From assembly GCA_002450905.1 (NCBI GenBank), contig DKAT01000024.1, positions 46,444 through 64,011 on the forward strand: a stretch of DNA of 17,568 nt, read 5' to 3'. The position numbers and the translations under genes are program-made. The notes under the pieces were generated by a model that did no database searches, had not been told where the DNA came from, and saw only the letters and a program-made list of their open reading frames with translations. Position 1 is the stretch's first letter; each line of letters starts with the position of its first letter. This DNA is from Spirochaetia bacterium UBA6919. GTDB taxonomy: Bacteria > Spirochaetota > UBA6919. This document shows positions 1 to 6,265 of the stretch, in pieces.

Positions 1-32
1 TAAAATTGAAGTCGTAATATCAACGTTGTCAT

Positions 33-87
33 GGTGAGGCTCTCGAACCATGTTTCAAAGGATTCAAGTTTAAAGAATTATCAGTAT
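33..87. repeat. Diverged direct repeat with hairpin, copy 1
   Basis: This copy matches 933-987 at an exact 900-bp offset, apart from a small indel in the hairpin region. The 27-bp right half (61-87) matches 961-987 at about 22 positions by eye. The left half is a short palindrome, GGTGAG-GCTCT-CGAACC (33-49). Its arms pair by G-C, G-C, T-A, a tandem G.A/A.G step and G-C, and the flanking AT/AT extends the stem by two pairs. The hairpin belongs to the widespread TGAGC...TCGAA type of intergenic palindrome. It lies just past the 3' end of the barrel-protein gene. Repeat status is seen in the sequence; any function is unknown. Confidence 0.7.
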
Positions 88-149
88 ACCTAAAAAATAT
101 AAAAAAGATTATCAGAGTGTACCCTCACTGGCTTCATCAGACAATTCTT

Positions 150-647
150 TCAAATGGCAAATCCAATACCAACCAATAAATTCCCATAAATTGTTAGATT
201 TTTTACACTGAAACGAACATCGGTATCAAGGATACCAACTAGTAGATTGAATGATAAAGTAAGACCATTTGAAAAAATATAACGCCAACCCCCTTCAAAA
301 GCACCTCCGCGTATATTTCCCAAATTAGGATACTTACCAATGATATAAATAAAACCCACAAACAGACCATCAAGATTCTTGTCACCACTAAAATATCTTA
401 ATCCAAAATTCCCAGTCACATAAAATGTATCATCATTGGAAAAAAATACTGGAACCTCCCCCCGGGTATGCAAGGCAAATCCATTCAATAGATGGACATC
501 AGCATCGACGGTAGGTCCAAAAATACCGATATTTAATTCAACAACTAAACTCTTCTTCTCCTTACCAAAACCATTACCCTGTATCAAATAATTACAGAAA
601 AAAAATACAATTAAAAATAGAATAAATCGAAAGGACTTGGTTTGCAT
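150..647 (-). CDS. Small outer-membrane beta-barrel-like protein, hypothetical
   Basis: This 165-residue protein is probably exported and placed in the outer membrane; its function is unknown. The N-terminus has Lys4 and Arg7 followed by a hydrophobic stretch (about 8-22), which fits a Sec signal peptide without an obvious Ala-x-Ala site. Cys18 sits in Phe-Phe-Phe-Cys, a poor lipobox. The rest alternates hydrophobic and polar residues in about eight short strands rich in Gly and aromatics, separated by turns such as Ser-Asn-Asp-Asp and Ser-Gly-Asp-Lys-Asn. It ends Gly-Ile-Gly-Phe-Ala-Ile, close to the aromatic end typical of barrel proteins. The size suits an eight-stranded barrel of the DUF3575/OmpW-like sort, but I cannot name a family. 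The start has a GAGGT ribosome site seven bases upstream (complement of 654-658). The gene stands alone, divergent from the macrodomain gene, with a repeat copy on each side. Confidence 0.7.
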   Translation of the reverse strand: MQTKSFRFILFLIVFFFCNYLIQGNGFGKEKKSLVVELNIGIFGPTVDADVHLLNGFALHTRGEVPVFFSNDDTFYVTGNFGLRYFSGDKNLDGLFVGFIYIIGKYPNLGNIRGGAFEGGWRYIFSNGLTLSFNLLVGILDTDVRFSVKNLTIYGNLLVGIGFAI

Positions 648-653
648 GAAAAT

Positions 654-658
654 ACCTC
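654..658 (-). promoter_or_regulatory. Ribosome binding site of the barrel-protein gene
   Basis: ACCTC on the plus strand reads GAGGT on the minus strand, seven bases before the ATG at 647-645. It fixes the start and argues against a plus-strand gene in this stretch. Confidence 0.6.
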
Positions 659-686
659 ATATTAAAACAATTGAGCCTTATTCTAT

Positions 687-714
687 AATATACCTAACCA
701 TTTCGGAAATACAA
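687..714 (-). promoter_or_regulatory. Candidate promoter of the barrel-protein gene
   Basis: Read on the minus strand there is TTGTAT (709-714), a 16-base spacer and TATATT (687-692), about 40 bp before the start codon. TATTAT at 685-690 is an alternative -10 with an 18-base spacer. In AT-rich DNA such matches occur by chance, so this is only a candidate. Confidence 0.3.
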
Positions 715-932
715 ATAAAAATACTTTATACCAACAATAAATATTTCAGTGAACCTGTTAACATTGCACTGAGAAACAAACGAAAGGGTTTCTTCTGTAG
801 AGTGAAAATAATCATTAATTCGTATGTAAATCAGTAGACGTTCAAAAAATATTCAGTATATTTTAAAAGCTATTGAAGGTATGATTTATTGAAAATCCTT
901 TAAAAATGATATCAAACTTACTTATATCGCTT

Positions 933-987
933 GGTGAGCGGAGTCGAACCATTATTAACTGATTCAAATTTAGAATATTATTAGTAT
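933..987. repeat. Diverged direct repeat with hairpin, copy 2
   Basis: This is the partner of 33-87. The hairpin reads GGTGAG-CGGAGT-CGAACC (933-950). It has the same outer pairs and tandem G.A/A.G step as copy 1 but a different six-base loop. A 27-bp right half (961-987) follows. The copy ends directly before the macrodomain start codon, so the hairpin would lie in or near that gene's leader. The reverse complement looks like the 3' end of a tRNA (GGTTCGACTCCGCTCACCA), but no other tRNA arms are present. Confidence 0.7.
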
Positions 988-991
988 TTAA

Positions 992-1555
992 ATGAGTCAT
1001 CCTATGGAAGAATCAAGTTTCCTAAATGGAAGAGTTATCATAAAAATCGGGGATATAACCCGTGAGAAAGTCGATGCGATAGTGAATGCCGCCAATTCCT
1101 CGTTAATGGGGGGAGGTGGAGTGGATGGAGTGATACATAATGTGGGTGGATCAGTTATTTTAGAGGAGTGCAAACATATTCGTAAGGACTACCCAAACGG
1201 TCTCCCAACGGGTCAGGCTGTAATAACAACTGGGGGAAATCTCATGGCACAATACGTCATCCACACGGTGGGACCTATCTGGAGTAATGGAAAACAGGGT
1301 GAAGCAGATCTATTGAGAAACTGTTATATAAATTCCCTGAAACTAGCTTCTGATAATAAAATTAAGTCCATCGCATTCCCTGCCATCTCCACAGGAATAT
1401 ACGGATATCCCCAGGATCAGGCAGCAAAGGTCTCCTCAACAGCAATAAAGGATTTTTTAAGGAATAATTCATCCATTGAAAAAGTGATATTAATTTTTTT
1501 TAAACAACAGGATAAAGAGATCTACCTTAAAAATGCCGATTATAATGAAAAATAG
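992..1555 (+). CDS. Macrodomain protein, probable O-acetyl-ADP-ribose deacetylase
   Basis: This is a stand-alone macrodomain of 187 residues, the usual length for YmdB/MacroD-type enzymes. These remove acetyl from O-acetyl-ADP-ribose or ADP-ribose from proteins in the cytoplasm. The ADP-ribose-binding signatures are clear: Gly20-Asp21-Ile22-Thr23 after the first strand, Asn32-Ala-Ala-Asn35 followed by Gly40-Gly43, Val-Asp-Gly (44-46), and Ser133-Thr-Gly-Ile-Tyr-Gly-Tyr-Pro140 on the phosphate loop. Asn32, Asn35 and Asp45 are the residues expected for MacroD-type hydrolysis. The start is open: ATG 992 lies at the edge of repeat copy 2, and ATG 1004 would trim four residues; neither has a good ribosome site. 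No neighbour suggests a partner, such as a sirtuin or ADP-ribosyltransferase. The family is certain, the exact substrate is not. Confidence 0.92.
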   Translation: MSHPMEESSFLNGRVIIKIGDITREKVDAIVNAANSSLMGGGGVDGVIHNVGGSVILEECKHIRKDYPNGLPTGQAVITTGGNLMAQYVIHTVGPIWSNGKQGEADLLRNCYINSLKLASDNKIKSIAFPAISTGIYGYPQDQAAKVSSTAIKDFLRNNSSIEKVILIFFKQQDKEIYLKNADYNEK

Positions 1556-1590
1556 CTTGTAGTAAAAAATAACTGATTAATGCTATAACT

Positions 1591-1649
1591 TGTCATTCTG
1601 AACTTGATTCAGAATCTAAATTCAGGGAAAGATCTTGAAATAATTTCAA
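1591..1649. repeat. Two-part palindromic intergenic element (REP-like)
   Basis: Two palindromes stand in a row. The first has perfect 8-base arms ATTCTGAA (1595-1602) and TTCAGAAT (1608-1615) around CTTGA. The second has arms TTGAAA (1635-1640) and TTTCAA (1644-1649) around TAA. The first half, starting TGTCATTCTGAACTTG, is of a kind I have seen scattered between genes in many bacteria. The second half looks like a decayed partner copy. It lies between the macrodomain gene and queD and could form a hairpin in RNA from either strand. Confidence 0.65.
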
Positions 1650-1702
1650 CATAACGTCAGTCATAAGTTGGTCACTAACTAAGAATAAATGGTTTTAAAA
1701 TT

Positions 1703-2062
1703 ATGATAAATGGTAATATGATTTTAAGGGTGAGTGAGAAGTTTGATTCCGCCCACCAGTTAAACGATTATGTGGGAAAATGCGCCAGACTCCACGGACA
1801 CACATGGAAAATCGAGGTATACATCAAAGTGGATAAACTCCAACCTAATGGGATTAGTATTGATTTCTCAGATGTAAAGGCATTTCTGCGGGAATACCTC
1901 CCGGACCATCGTCACCTCAATGAATTTCTGGATATGCGTCATCCCACTGCTGAAAACCTCGTAATGTATTTTTACAACGACATAAAAAATCAATTCCCTG
2001 GGCTCATGAAAGTGGTCTTGTGGGAAACGGAGAATAACGCAGTTGAGTTCACCGGAATTTAA
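1703..2062 (+). CDS. queD: 6-carboxy-5,6,7,8-tetrahydropterin synthase
   Basis: QueD converts 7,8-dihydroneopterin triphosphate to 6-carboxytetrahydropterin, the second step towards preQ0 and queuosine in tRNA. The protein has 119 residues, normal for the family. The zinc ligands are His18 (in Phe-Asp-Ser-Ala-His), His31 and His33 (His-Gly-His). The catalytic Cys27 stands four residues before His31, as in true QueD. Asp68-His69-Arg-His71-Leu-Asn matches the catalytic LDHxxLN stretch, and Pro-Thr-Ala-Glu-Asn-Leu and a late Trp-Glu-Thr are also conserved. ATG 1718 is as good a start as ATG 1703, since family members usually begin close to it; neither has a strong ribosome site. The last 20 bases overlap queE, so the two are co-translated. 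I see no preQ1 riboswitch upstream. Confidence 0.95.
   Translation: MINGNMILRVSEKFDSAHQLNDYVGKCARLHGHTWKIEVYIKVDKLQPNGISIDFSDVKAFLREYLPDHRHLNEFLDMRHPTAENLVMYFYNDIKNQFPGLMKVVLWETENNAVEFTGI
2029..2045 (+). promoter_or_regulatory. Ribosome binding site and TTG start of queE inside queD
   Basis: GGAG at 2029-2032 is followed ten bases later by TTG at 2043. No ATG or GTG is available near the conserved N-terminus, so TTG is the only reasonable start. It lies 15 bases before the queD stop codon. Confidence 0.65.
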
Positions 2063-2621
2063 AGTTACAGAAATATTTTATTCCATCCAGGGCGAAGGAT
2101 ATTTTACTGGCAAACCAGCCATATTTATCCGTTTCACCGGGTGTAATTTAAACTGTGATTTCTGTGACGAACCAGAACATAAATTTCCCGGCAAAATTTA
2201 TACAGAACATCAAATCCTTGAAGAAATCAAACAATATGACCCCTGTCAATTCGTTATCCTCACAGGAGGTGAACCCACAATTCAGACTAATTTCGATCTC
2301 CTTGTGGAAAGCTTAAGATCCTTGGGTTACTTCGTCGCTGTAGAAACCAATGGCACCACAAAAATCAAATGCCACCCCGATTGGATCACGGTCTCCCCTA
2401 AAACAGATTCCTTTATTTACGGAGATGAATTAAAAATCGTCTATCAAAATCAAAATCTAAAGGACTTCGAAAAACTCCCCTTCAAATATTTTTACATCCA
2501 ACCTCTCAACTTCCAAAATGAGATAAATTATAATTCCATGGAAAAGTGTATAAAAATTATAGAACAAAACCCCAAATGGCGGTTATCCATGCAAATCCAT
2601 AAAGTGATGAAAATCAGGTGA
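2043..2621 (+). CDS. queE: 7-carboxy-7-deazaguanine synthase
   Basis: QueE is a radical SAM enzyme that contracts the ring of 6-carboxytetrahydropterin to 7-carboxy-7-deazaguanine, directly using the QueD product. The iron-sulfur cluster motif is Cys34-x3-Cys38-x2-Cys41, preceded by Ser-Ile-Gln-Gly-Glu-Gly and Arg-Phe-Thr-Gly. Gly75-Gly-Glu-Pro78 is the SAM-binding stretch. Val-Glu-Thr-Asn-Gly-Thr and the C-terminal Trp-Arg-Leu-Ser-Met-Gln-x-His-Lys are family hallmarks. The residue after the third Cys pair is Asp-Glu (CDE) rather than the common CDT, so this is a CDEP-x-H variant. The length of 192 residues is on the short side but normal for compact QueE. QueC and FolE, needed for the rest of preQ0 synthesis, are not in the window. 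Confidence 0.94.
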   Translation: MSSPEFKVTEIFYSIQGEGYFTGKPAIFIRFTGCNLNCDFCDEPEHKFPGKIYTEHQILEEIKQYDPCQFVILTGGEPTIQTNFDLLVESLRSLGYFVAVETNGTTKIKCHPDWITVSPKTDSFIYGDELKIVYQNQNLKDFEKLPFKYFYIQPLNFQNEINYNSMEKCIKIIEQNPKWRLSMQIHKVMKIR

Positions 2622-2674
2622 TATATCATTTTTTTAAATCTAATTTAGATCATGTGGAATGCCTTTGATTTTCC

Positions 2675-2680
2675 TATAAT
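2675..2680 (+). promoter_or_regulatory. Candidate -10 box for dedA
   Basis: A perfect TATAAT stands 60 bp before the dedA start, with no convincing -35 at the usual distance. A 13-base palindrome (ATCTAATTTAGAT, 2638-2650) lies just upstream and could be an operator. Both are only suggestive in such AT-rich DNA. Confidence 0.3.
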
Positions 2681-2739
2681 TTTTTATTAAATTGTAATCA
2701 TAATGGAAATAAATTTGTTTTAAGGTGTTTTAATAAAAT

Positions 2740-3435
2740 ATGGAAATTCTCAGCCAATTAATAGATTATTTTTTACATATCGATAAATATCTCAGTGTTT
2801 TAATAACAAATTACGGATCGTGGCTCTACGTCATATTGTTTATAATTATATTTTGTGAAACAGGTTTGGTCGTCACACCCTTCCTTCCGGGCGACTCCTT
2901 ACTCTTTGCAACAGGAGCCCTTGCAGCACTGAATAAACTGGATCCTCATTTTATTGTCATACTGTTGAGTATTGCAGCCATCCTCGGGGATACCCTAAAC
3001 TATAGTTTTGGAAAGTGGGTTGGTCCGAAAGTCTTTCACTATGAGAAAACCCGTTTTTTCAAGAAAGAACATCTTGAGCACACCCATCAGTTCTACGAGA
3101 GACACGGGGGAAAGACCATTATCATAGGGCGTTTCATTCCCATAATACGTACCTTTGCACCCTTCGTAGCTGGAATAGGGACAATGACCTACTGGCATTT
3201 TCTAAGCTATAATGTAGTCGGGGGAATTATCTGGGTAGCTATATTTATATACAGCGGATATTACTTTGGAAACACACCCACTATTAAAAATAATTTTTTA
3301 CTGGTATTAGTTGCTATAATAATTATTTCAGTCTTACCAGGGGTTATCGAATATATTCGTATACGTTATAAAAATACCAAACAACCTGCCATCAAACCAA
3401 CAGAACCTATAAAAAACGAATCAGTTGAAAGTTGA
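2740..3435 (+). CDS. DedA-family membrane protein (VTT domain)
   Basis: This is an inner-membrane protein of 231 residues of the DedA/SNARE-associated family. Members are now known as undecaprenyl-phosphate translocases that recycle the lipid carrier for cell-wall synthesis; some also affect proton-dependent drug tolerance. The acidic residues Glu40 and Asp52 sit in the re-entrant stretch Glu-Thr-Gly-Leu-Val-Val-Thr-Pro-Phe-Leu-Pro-Gly-Asp. Arg131 and Arg137 sit in Gly-Arg-Phe-Ile-Pro-Ile-Ile-Arg-Thr-Phe-Ala-Pro-Phe. These four correspond to the residues known to be essential in E. coli YqjA (Glu39, Asp51, Arg130, Arg136). Membrane segments surround these stretches and a further one lies near the C-terminus (about 185-207), followed by a charged tail. 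It closes the rightward block and converges with the Yip1-family gene. The family is certain; the transported lipid is inferred. Confidence 0.93.
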   Translation: MEILSQLIDYFLHIDKYLSVLITNYGSWLYVILFIIIFCETGLVVTPFLPGDSLLFATGALAALNKLDPHFIVILLSIAAILGDTLNYSFGKWVGPKVFHYEKTRFFKKEHLEHTHQFYERHGGKTIIIGRFIPIIRTFAPFVAGIGTMTYWHFLSYNVVGGIIWVAIFIYSGYYFGNTPTIKNNFLLVLVAIIIISVLPGVIEYIRIRYKNTKQPAIKPTEPIKNESVES

Positions 3436-3476
3436 GAGAATAATAAGAATGGAATAGGCATTCTCACGAAAGCAAT

Positions 3477-3509
3477 CAATATCGGAACTAAAATTTTTGA
3501 TTCCGATTG
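3477..3509. terminator. Inverted repeat between convergent genes, possible terminator
   Basis: The arms CAAT-(AT)-CGGAA (3477-3487) and TTCCG-ATTG (3501-3509) pair over nine bases with a two-base bulge. They enclose a 13-base loop containing AAAATTTTT. The position between convergent dedA and the Yip1-family gene suits a shared terminator. There is no proper T run after either arm, so the call is weak. Confidence 0.35.
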
Positions 3510-3584
3510 TTCTTTGGTACATTCCCTGTATCCAATAAAAATTTATAGAACAGATATTTTTGGTTTGTTAAGGGTTTATTTATT

Positions 3585-4160
3585 TTAGAATAAGAAGAAC
3601 AAGAGATTGATTGCTATGAGTAAGATGAGTGAAGCAAATACAATACCCGCTGATTTAGGGACTGATAACATAAAAATAGTTCGTATCCCAATAATCACTA
3701 AGTAGACATACCAACCCAGTGCAATTAATATTCCTACAATGGGTATAATCGTAAAAATTAATGGTCCAATGCTATAATATACAATTCTTAAGGCTAATTC
3801 AAAATCAATTTTTTCTTTTGTAATCCAGGTAATAATAAGATTCATGATGGCTGATAACCCAAACAACAAGCTCAAGAGAAGTAAGGGAAATAGGAACAAG
3901 GAATAAAATAATATGTCCTTACCAAATATTTTTTCAATATCCGAGAAGAGAAGGGATAGCATCATTGCAAAGGTATATGTAATTACAGTTATTAAAGCTG
4001 TATATATTATTGGATCAAGATATCCTCGTGTTTTTGAGAGGTTTTCAAAGTATGAGACGGGATTCACAAGGGATTCTTTAACATTTAAATAGAGTCCATA
4101 GAATGTTCCATGAATTTGTCTATCTTCCCAGGGTATTTTTAAATTATTATTGGGTTCCAT
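3585..4160 (-). CDS. Yip1-family integral membrane protein
   Basis: This 191-residue membrane protein begins with the typical Ile-Pro-Trp-Glu-x-Arg stretch (9-14). A Pro-x-x-Phe-Glu-x-Leu motif follows (34-41), and then about five hydrophobic segments (49-72, 84-112, 126-146, 148-166, 170-191). The fourth and fifth segments have Tyr-Tyr-Ser-Ile-Gly-Pro-Leu and Ile-Pro-Ile-Val-Gly, usual for bacterial Yip1-domain proteins. No enzymatic activity is known for the bacterial members, which are thought to be membrane scaffolds. It starts 15 bp after the stop of the 587-residue protein gene on the same strand, so the two very likely form an operon. A weak GAGA stands before the ATG. Confidence 0.8.
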   Translation of the reverse strand: MEPNNNLKIPWEDRQIHGTFYGLYLNVKESLVNPVSYFENLSKTRGYLDPIIYTALITVITYTFAMMLSLLFSDIEKIFGKDILFYSLFLFPLLLLSLLFGLSAIMNLIITWITKEKIDFELALRIVYYSIGPLIFTIIPIVGILIALGWYVYLVIIGIRTIFMLSVPKSAGIVFASLILLIAINLLFFLF

Positions 4161-4175
4161 AAAAATCTCTTTTCG

Positions 4176-5939
4176 TTATAGGTTAAATCTTTTTTTAATG
4201 AGTTCATAGGTGGGATTTCCACGGAAAAATCGGGCATCATCAATGTTTAAATCTGCTTTCTTCAAATATATAAGATGAATATTTTTATACATATCGATAC
4301 ATTCAATTTCTTTTAGATTTAAACTCTGTATAATTTTATTGACATCATTTTTATTCAGTTTTTCAAAATCTTTTTCAGTATATATTTTTTTAGTTGGAAT
4401 CGATGAGATGAGGGAGTTATCTCTTGGAATATTTTGTTTTTCAGGAACTGGTGATGATTTTCTCTTTTTTTGTATGAATTTATAAAATGGGGTTTTTACT
4501 AAAAATCGTTTTACCGATTGAAATTCTGATGGGGTAGTGCTCAATTCATCGATGAGATTATTGTAGTCCTTGAATGATTCTTCCATAGTGTATAGAGTGT
4601 GGGTAAGTGTGTTAAATTCCCTTTCTCCTGCTTCTGATAATTTATAGAATTCACCATTATAGAGATATATGAGTGCGGGGATAATTTGAGATTTGCTGAC
4701 AATATATCTTTTTTTATCCGATGTTATGGAGATGATTTCATTGGGGAGCATTGTGAGGAATTTATCAACAATCTTTTTCTGAACTCCTTTATTTGCAAAG
4801 AAATTAAATAAATCAGTGTATTCAATAATCTGAGGGAGATGGCTTACAAATTCCTGCATTGTTTTCAGATAATGTTCTATGTGAGAGTAATCATTGATAT
4901 ATTGTGTGAGAAATGGAGAAAAGAAATCTTCCCCTAAGAGAGCAGCTTCTGGATATTTTCGTAGGGTTTGCAGGGGATCTTCTTCTAATGCTAACCAGCA
5001 ATTTAAGATAAGTTGAGCTAAATTAATATCATCCACAGAAACTTTACCTGGATCATTTTTTGCATCCATGATAACGAAACACAATTTGTAGACTTCTTCC
5101 GTATTATACCTTGTGATATCGGATTGTTCTATAAACATTTTGTTATCATTGAGGATTTGTGATAATTTGGGATAGATCAGGGGGAATCTTGATTGGAGTG
5201 TAGGAATAAGATAATCATTTATGAAAGATATTATAACACCTTCTGAAGACTTTCCAGGGAGGATATAATGTATAAATACCTCTTCTGAAGAGGTTTCTTT
5301 TAGGATAGGAACCTGTATTAATTCATTTTTATTTAATAGATGTTTAATTAGGTGGTTGATGTTAAAGAATTCATGATCCAGATTGTATTTGTTTAAAGAT
5401 TCGTAATCCGGGTAGTCGATGAAGGGATATTTAAGGGATTCGAATTGCTCTAGTATAAAATTATTAATTTCTTCATGCATGAGAGAATAGGCATATTTAA
5501 TCATATCATTGTTGGTTTGGTGGAGATAATATTCCTTTGACTCGATAAGATTGTTGTTAACCTTACGGGCGATCATTACAGGTTTTAGAATTTCGCTTTC
5601 AATGAGTAGTTTATAATTTTCTCTTAATACATTTTCTGAACGCTCTCTCAATTTATTAACAATTTGTATTTCATCCTGATGTTTTTTGTTCCAACCAGTA
5701 AGGAGAAGATATTTCCGATAGTCCTCCTGCTTCTGAACATCTTTATCGGTTATGGATTGTTTAAAATGGGTTTCTAATTCATCCAGACTAAGAAATGGTT
5801 TTCCTTGTTTAGCACTGGATTTAAAAATATGGATGATTTTTTTTGTAATTTCTCCATCAAAAGGAATGGGATATTTAAATGCCAATAGTTTAAAGTTTAC
5901 TTCAATAAAAAGAGGTTCTTCCAGTTTCATAGAAATCAT
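4176..5939 (-). CDS. Large cytoplasmic protein of unknown function
   Basis: I do not recognise this 587-residue protein. It has no signal peptide and no membrane segment, and is rich in Lys, Ile, Leu, Asn and Glu. It looks mostly helical, with charged stretches near 70-115 (many Lys/Glu/Arg, including Lys-Leu-Arg-Glu-Arg) and 480-510 (basic, Ser/Pro-rich, probably a flexible linker). A short C-terminal part follows (about 510-587), including Phe-Glu-Lys-Leu-Asn-Lys-Asn-Asp-Val-Asn-Lys. I see no nucleotide-binding loop, zinc site or catalytic signature. The frame is long and continuous on a strand where the other frames are broken, so it is a real gene. The start is ATG 5939, with AGG nine bases before it; ATG 5930 would remove three residues. 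It is cotranscribed with the downstream Yip1-family gene and divergent from the PilZ-type gene, so it may act at the membrane with its partner. That is inference. Confidence 0.75.
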   Translation of the reverse strand: MISMKLEEPLFIEVNFKLLAFKYPIPFDGEITKKIIHIFKSSAKQGKPFLSLDELETHFKQSITDKDVQKQEDYRKYLLLTGWNKKHQDEIQIVNKLRERSENVLRENYKLLIESEILKPVMIARKVNNNLIESKEYYLHQTNNDMIKYAYSLMHEEINNFILEQFESLKYPFIDYPDYESLNKYNLDHEFFNINHLIKHLLNKNELIQVPILKETSSEEVFIHYILPGKSSEGVIISFINDYLIPTLQSRFPLIYPKLSQILNDNKMFIEQSDITRYNTEEVYKLCFVIMDAKNDPGKVSVDDINLAQLILNCWLALEEDPLQTLRKYPEAALLGEDFFSPFLTQYINDYSHIEHYLKTMQEFVSHLPQIIEYTDLFNFFANKGVQKKIVDKFLTMLPNEIISITSDKKRYIVSKSQIIPALIYLYNGEFYKLSEAGEREFNTLTHTLYTMEESFKDYNNLIDELSTTPSEFQSVKRFLVKTPFYKFIQKKRKSSPVPEKQNIPRDNSLISSIPTKKIYTEKDFEKLNKNDVNKIIQSLNLKEIECIDMYKNIHLIYLKKADLNIDDARFFRGNPTYELIKKRFNL

Positions 5940-6211
5940 TAATGTTGCCTAGATAATATATATAATATTAAACACGTTACTAAGAGAATTCAAAACAAAT
6001 GTCATTGATAATAATTTATTATATTGCTTGTCGGCATTTTTTATCACGAAAATAATAGTTTCAATAGAAGTCTGGTTAATATAAAAAAAATATACGAATA
6101 GACATAGTTAAATTAATTTTGTAAATTTGAAAGATTTCTATAAAACTAATTATATTTTAATAGAATGTGGTCGAAAATAATTTCTTAGTATTTGAATAAA
6201 ACAATGTTCAA

Positions 6212-6238
6212 TTGAATTTAGTATGTGTATGTTATAAT
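6212..6238 (+). promoter_or_regulatory. Extended -10 promoter of the PilZ-type gene
   Basis: TGT-TATAAT (6230-6238) is an extended -10 with a perfect hexamer. A weak TTGAAT -35 lies 15 bases upstream (6212-6217), overlapping the palindrome TTCAATTGAA (6207-6216), which could be an operator. Transcription would begin near 6245, just before AAGGAG (6252-6257). Confidence 0.5.
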
Positions 6239-6251
6239 TTGATGTTAGTTT

Positions 6252-6257
6252 AAGGAG
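6252..6257 (+). promoter_or_regulatory. Ribosome binding site of the PilZ-type gene
   Basis: AAGGAG stands eight bases before ATG 6266. It is the best Shine-Dalgarno site in the window and fixes the start. Confidence 0.75.
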
Positions 6258-6265
6258 ATTACAAA

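Larger units (their letters stand above)
648..991. other. Intergenic region between divergent genes
   Basis: These 344 bp hold the leader of the minus-strand barrel-protein gene (ribosome site 654-658, candidate promoter near 690-714) and repeat copy 2 (933-987), which ends four bases before the macrodomain ATG. A 66-codon plus-strand frame at 637-837 has no ribosome site and composition like its surroundings, so I do not call it a gene. I see no clear promoter for the macrodomain gene. Confidence 0.6.
5940..6265. other. AT-rich divergent intergenic region
   Basis: These 326 bp separate the 587-residue protein gene (minus) from the PilZ-type gene (plus). The rightward promoter and ribosome site are near 6207-6257. 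A 10-base palindrome TTCAATTGAA is at 6207-6216. The remainder is very AT-rich with frequent stops in all frames; I see no gene or RNA there. Confidence 0.6.

Noticed and set aside
30..52. tRNA-like 3' end on the minus strand (GGTTCGAGAGCCTCACCA), and a similar one at 931-951
   Set aside because: Only a T-loop-like and acceptor-like end is present. The T-stem does not pair, and no D or anticodon arm or 5' acceptor strand follows. The sequence is part of a duplicated palindrome.
637..837. 66-codon frame on the plus strand
   Set aside because: It overlaps the start of the well-supported minus-strand barrel-protein gene and that gene's leader. It has no ribosome site or recognisable protein features.
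1556..1702. Possible preQ1 riboswitch before queD
   Set aside because: None of the conserved preQ1 aptamer stretches are visible; the region is filled by the palindromic element.
2619..2635. TGATATATCA followed by seven T after queE as an intrinsic terminator
   Set aside because: The palindrome is AT-only and has no room for a loop, so it would not form a stable RNA hairpin.
5752..5952. Plus-strand frame of 66 codons
   Set aside because: Shadow within the 587-residue gene on the opposite strand, with no ribosome site.
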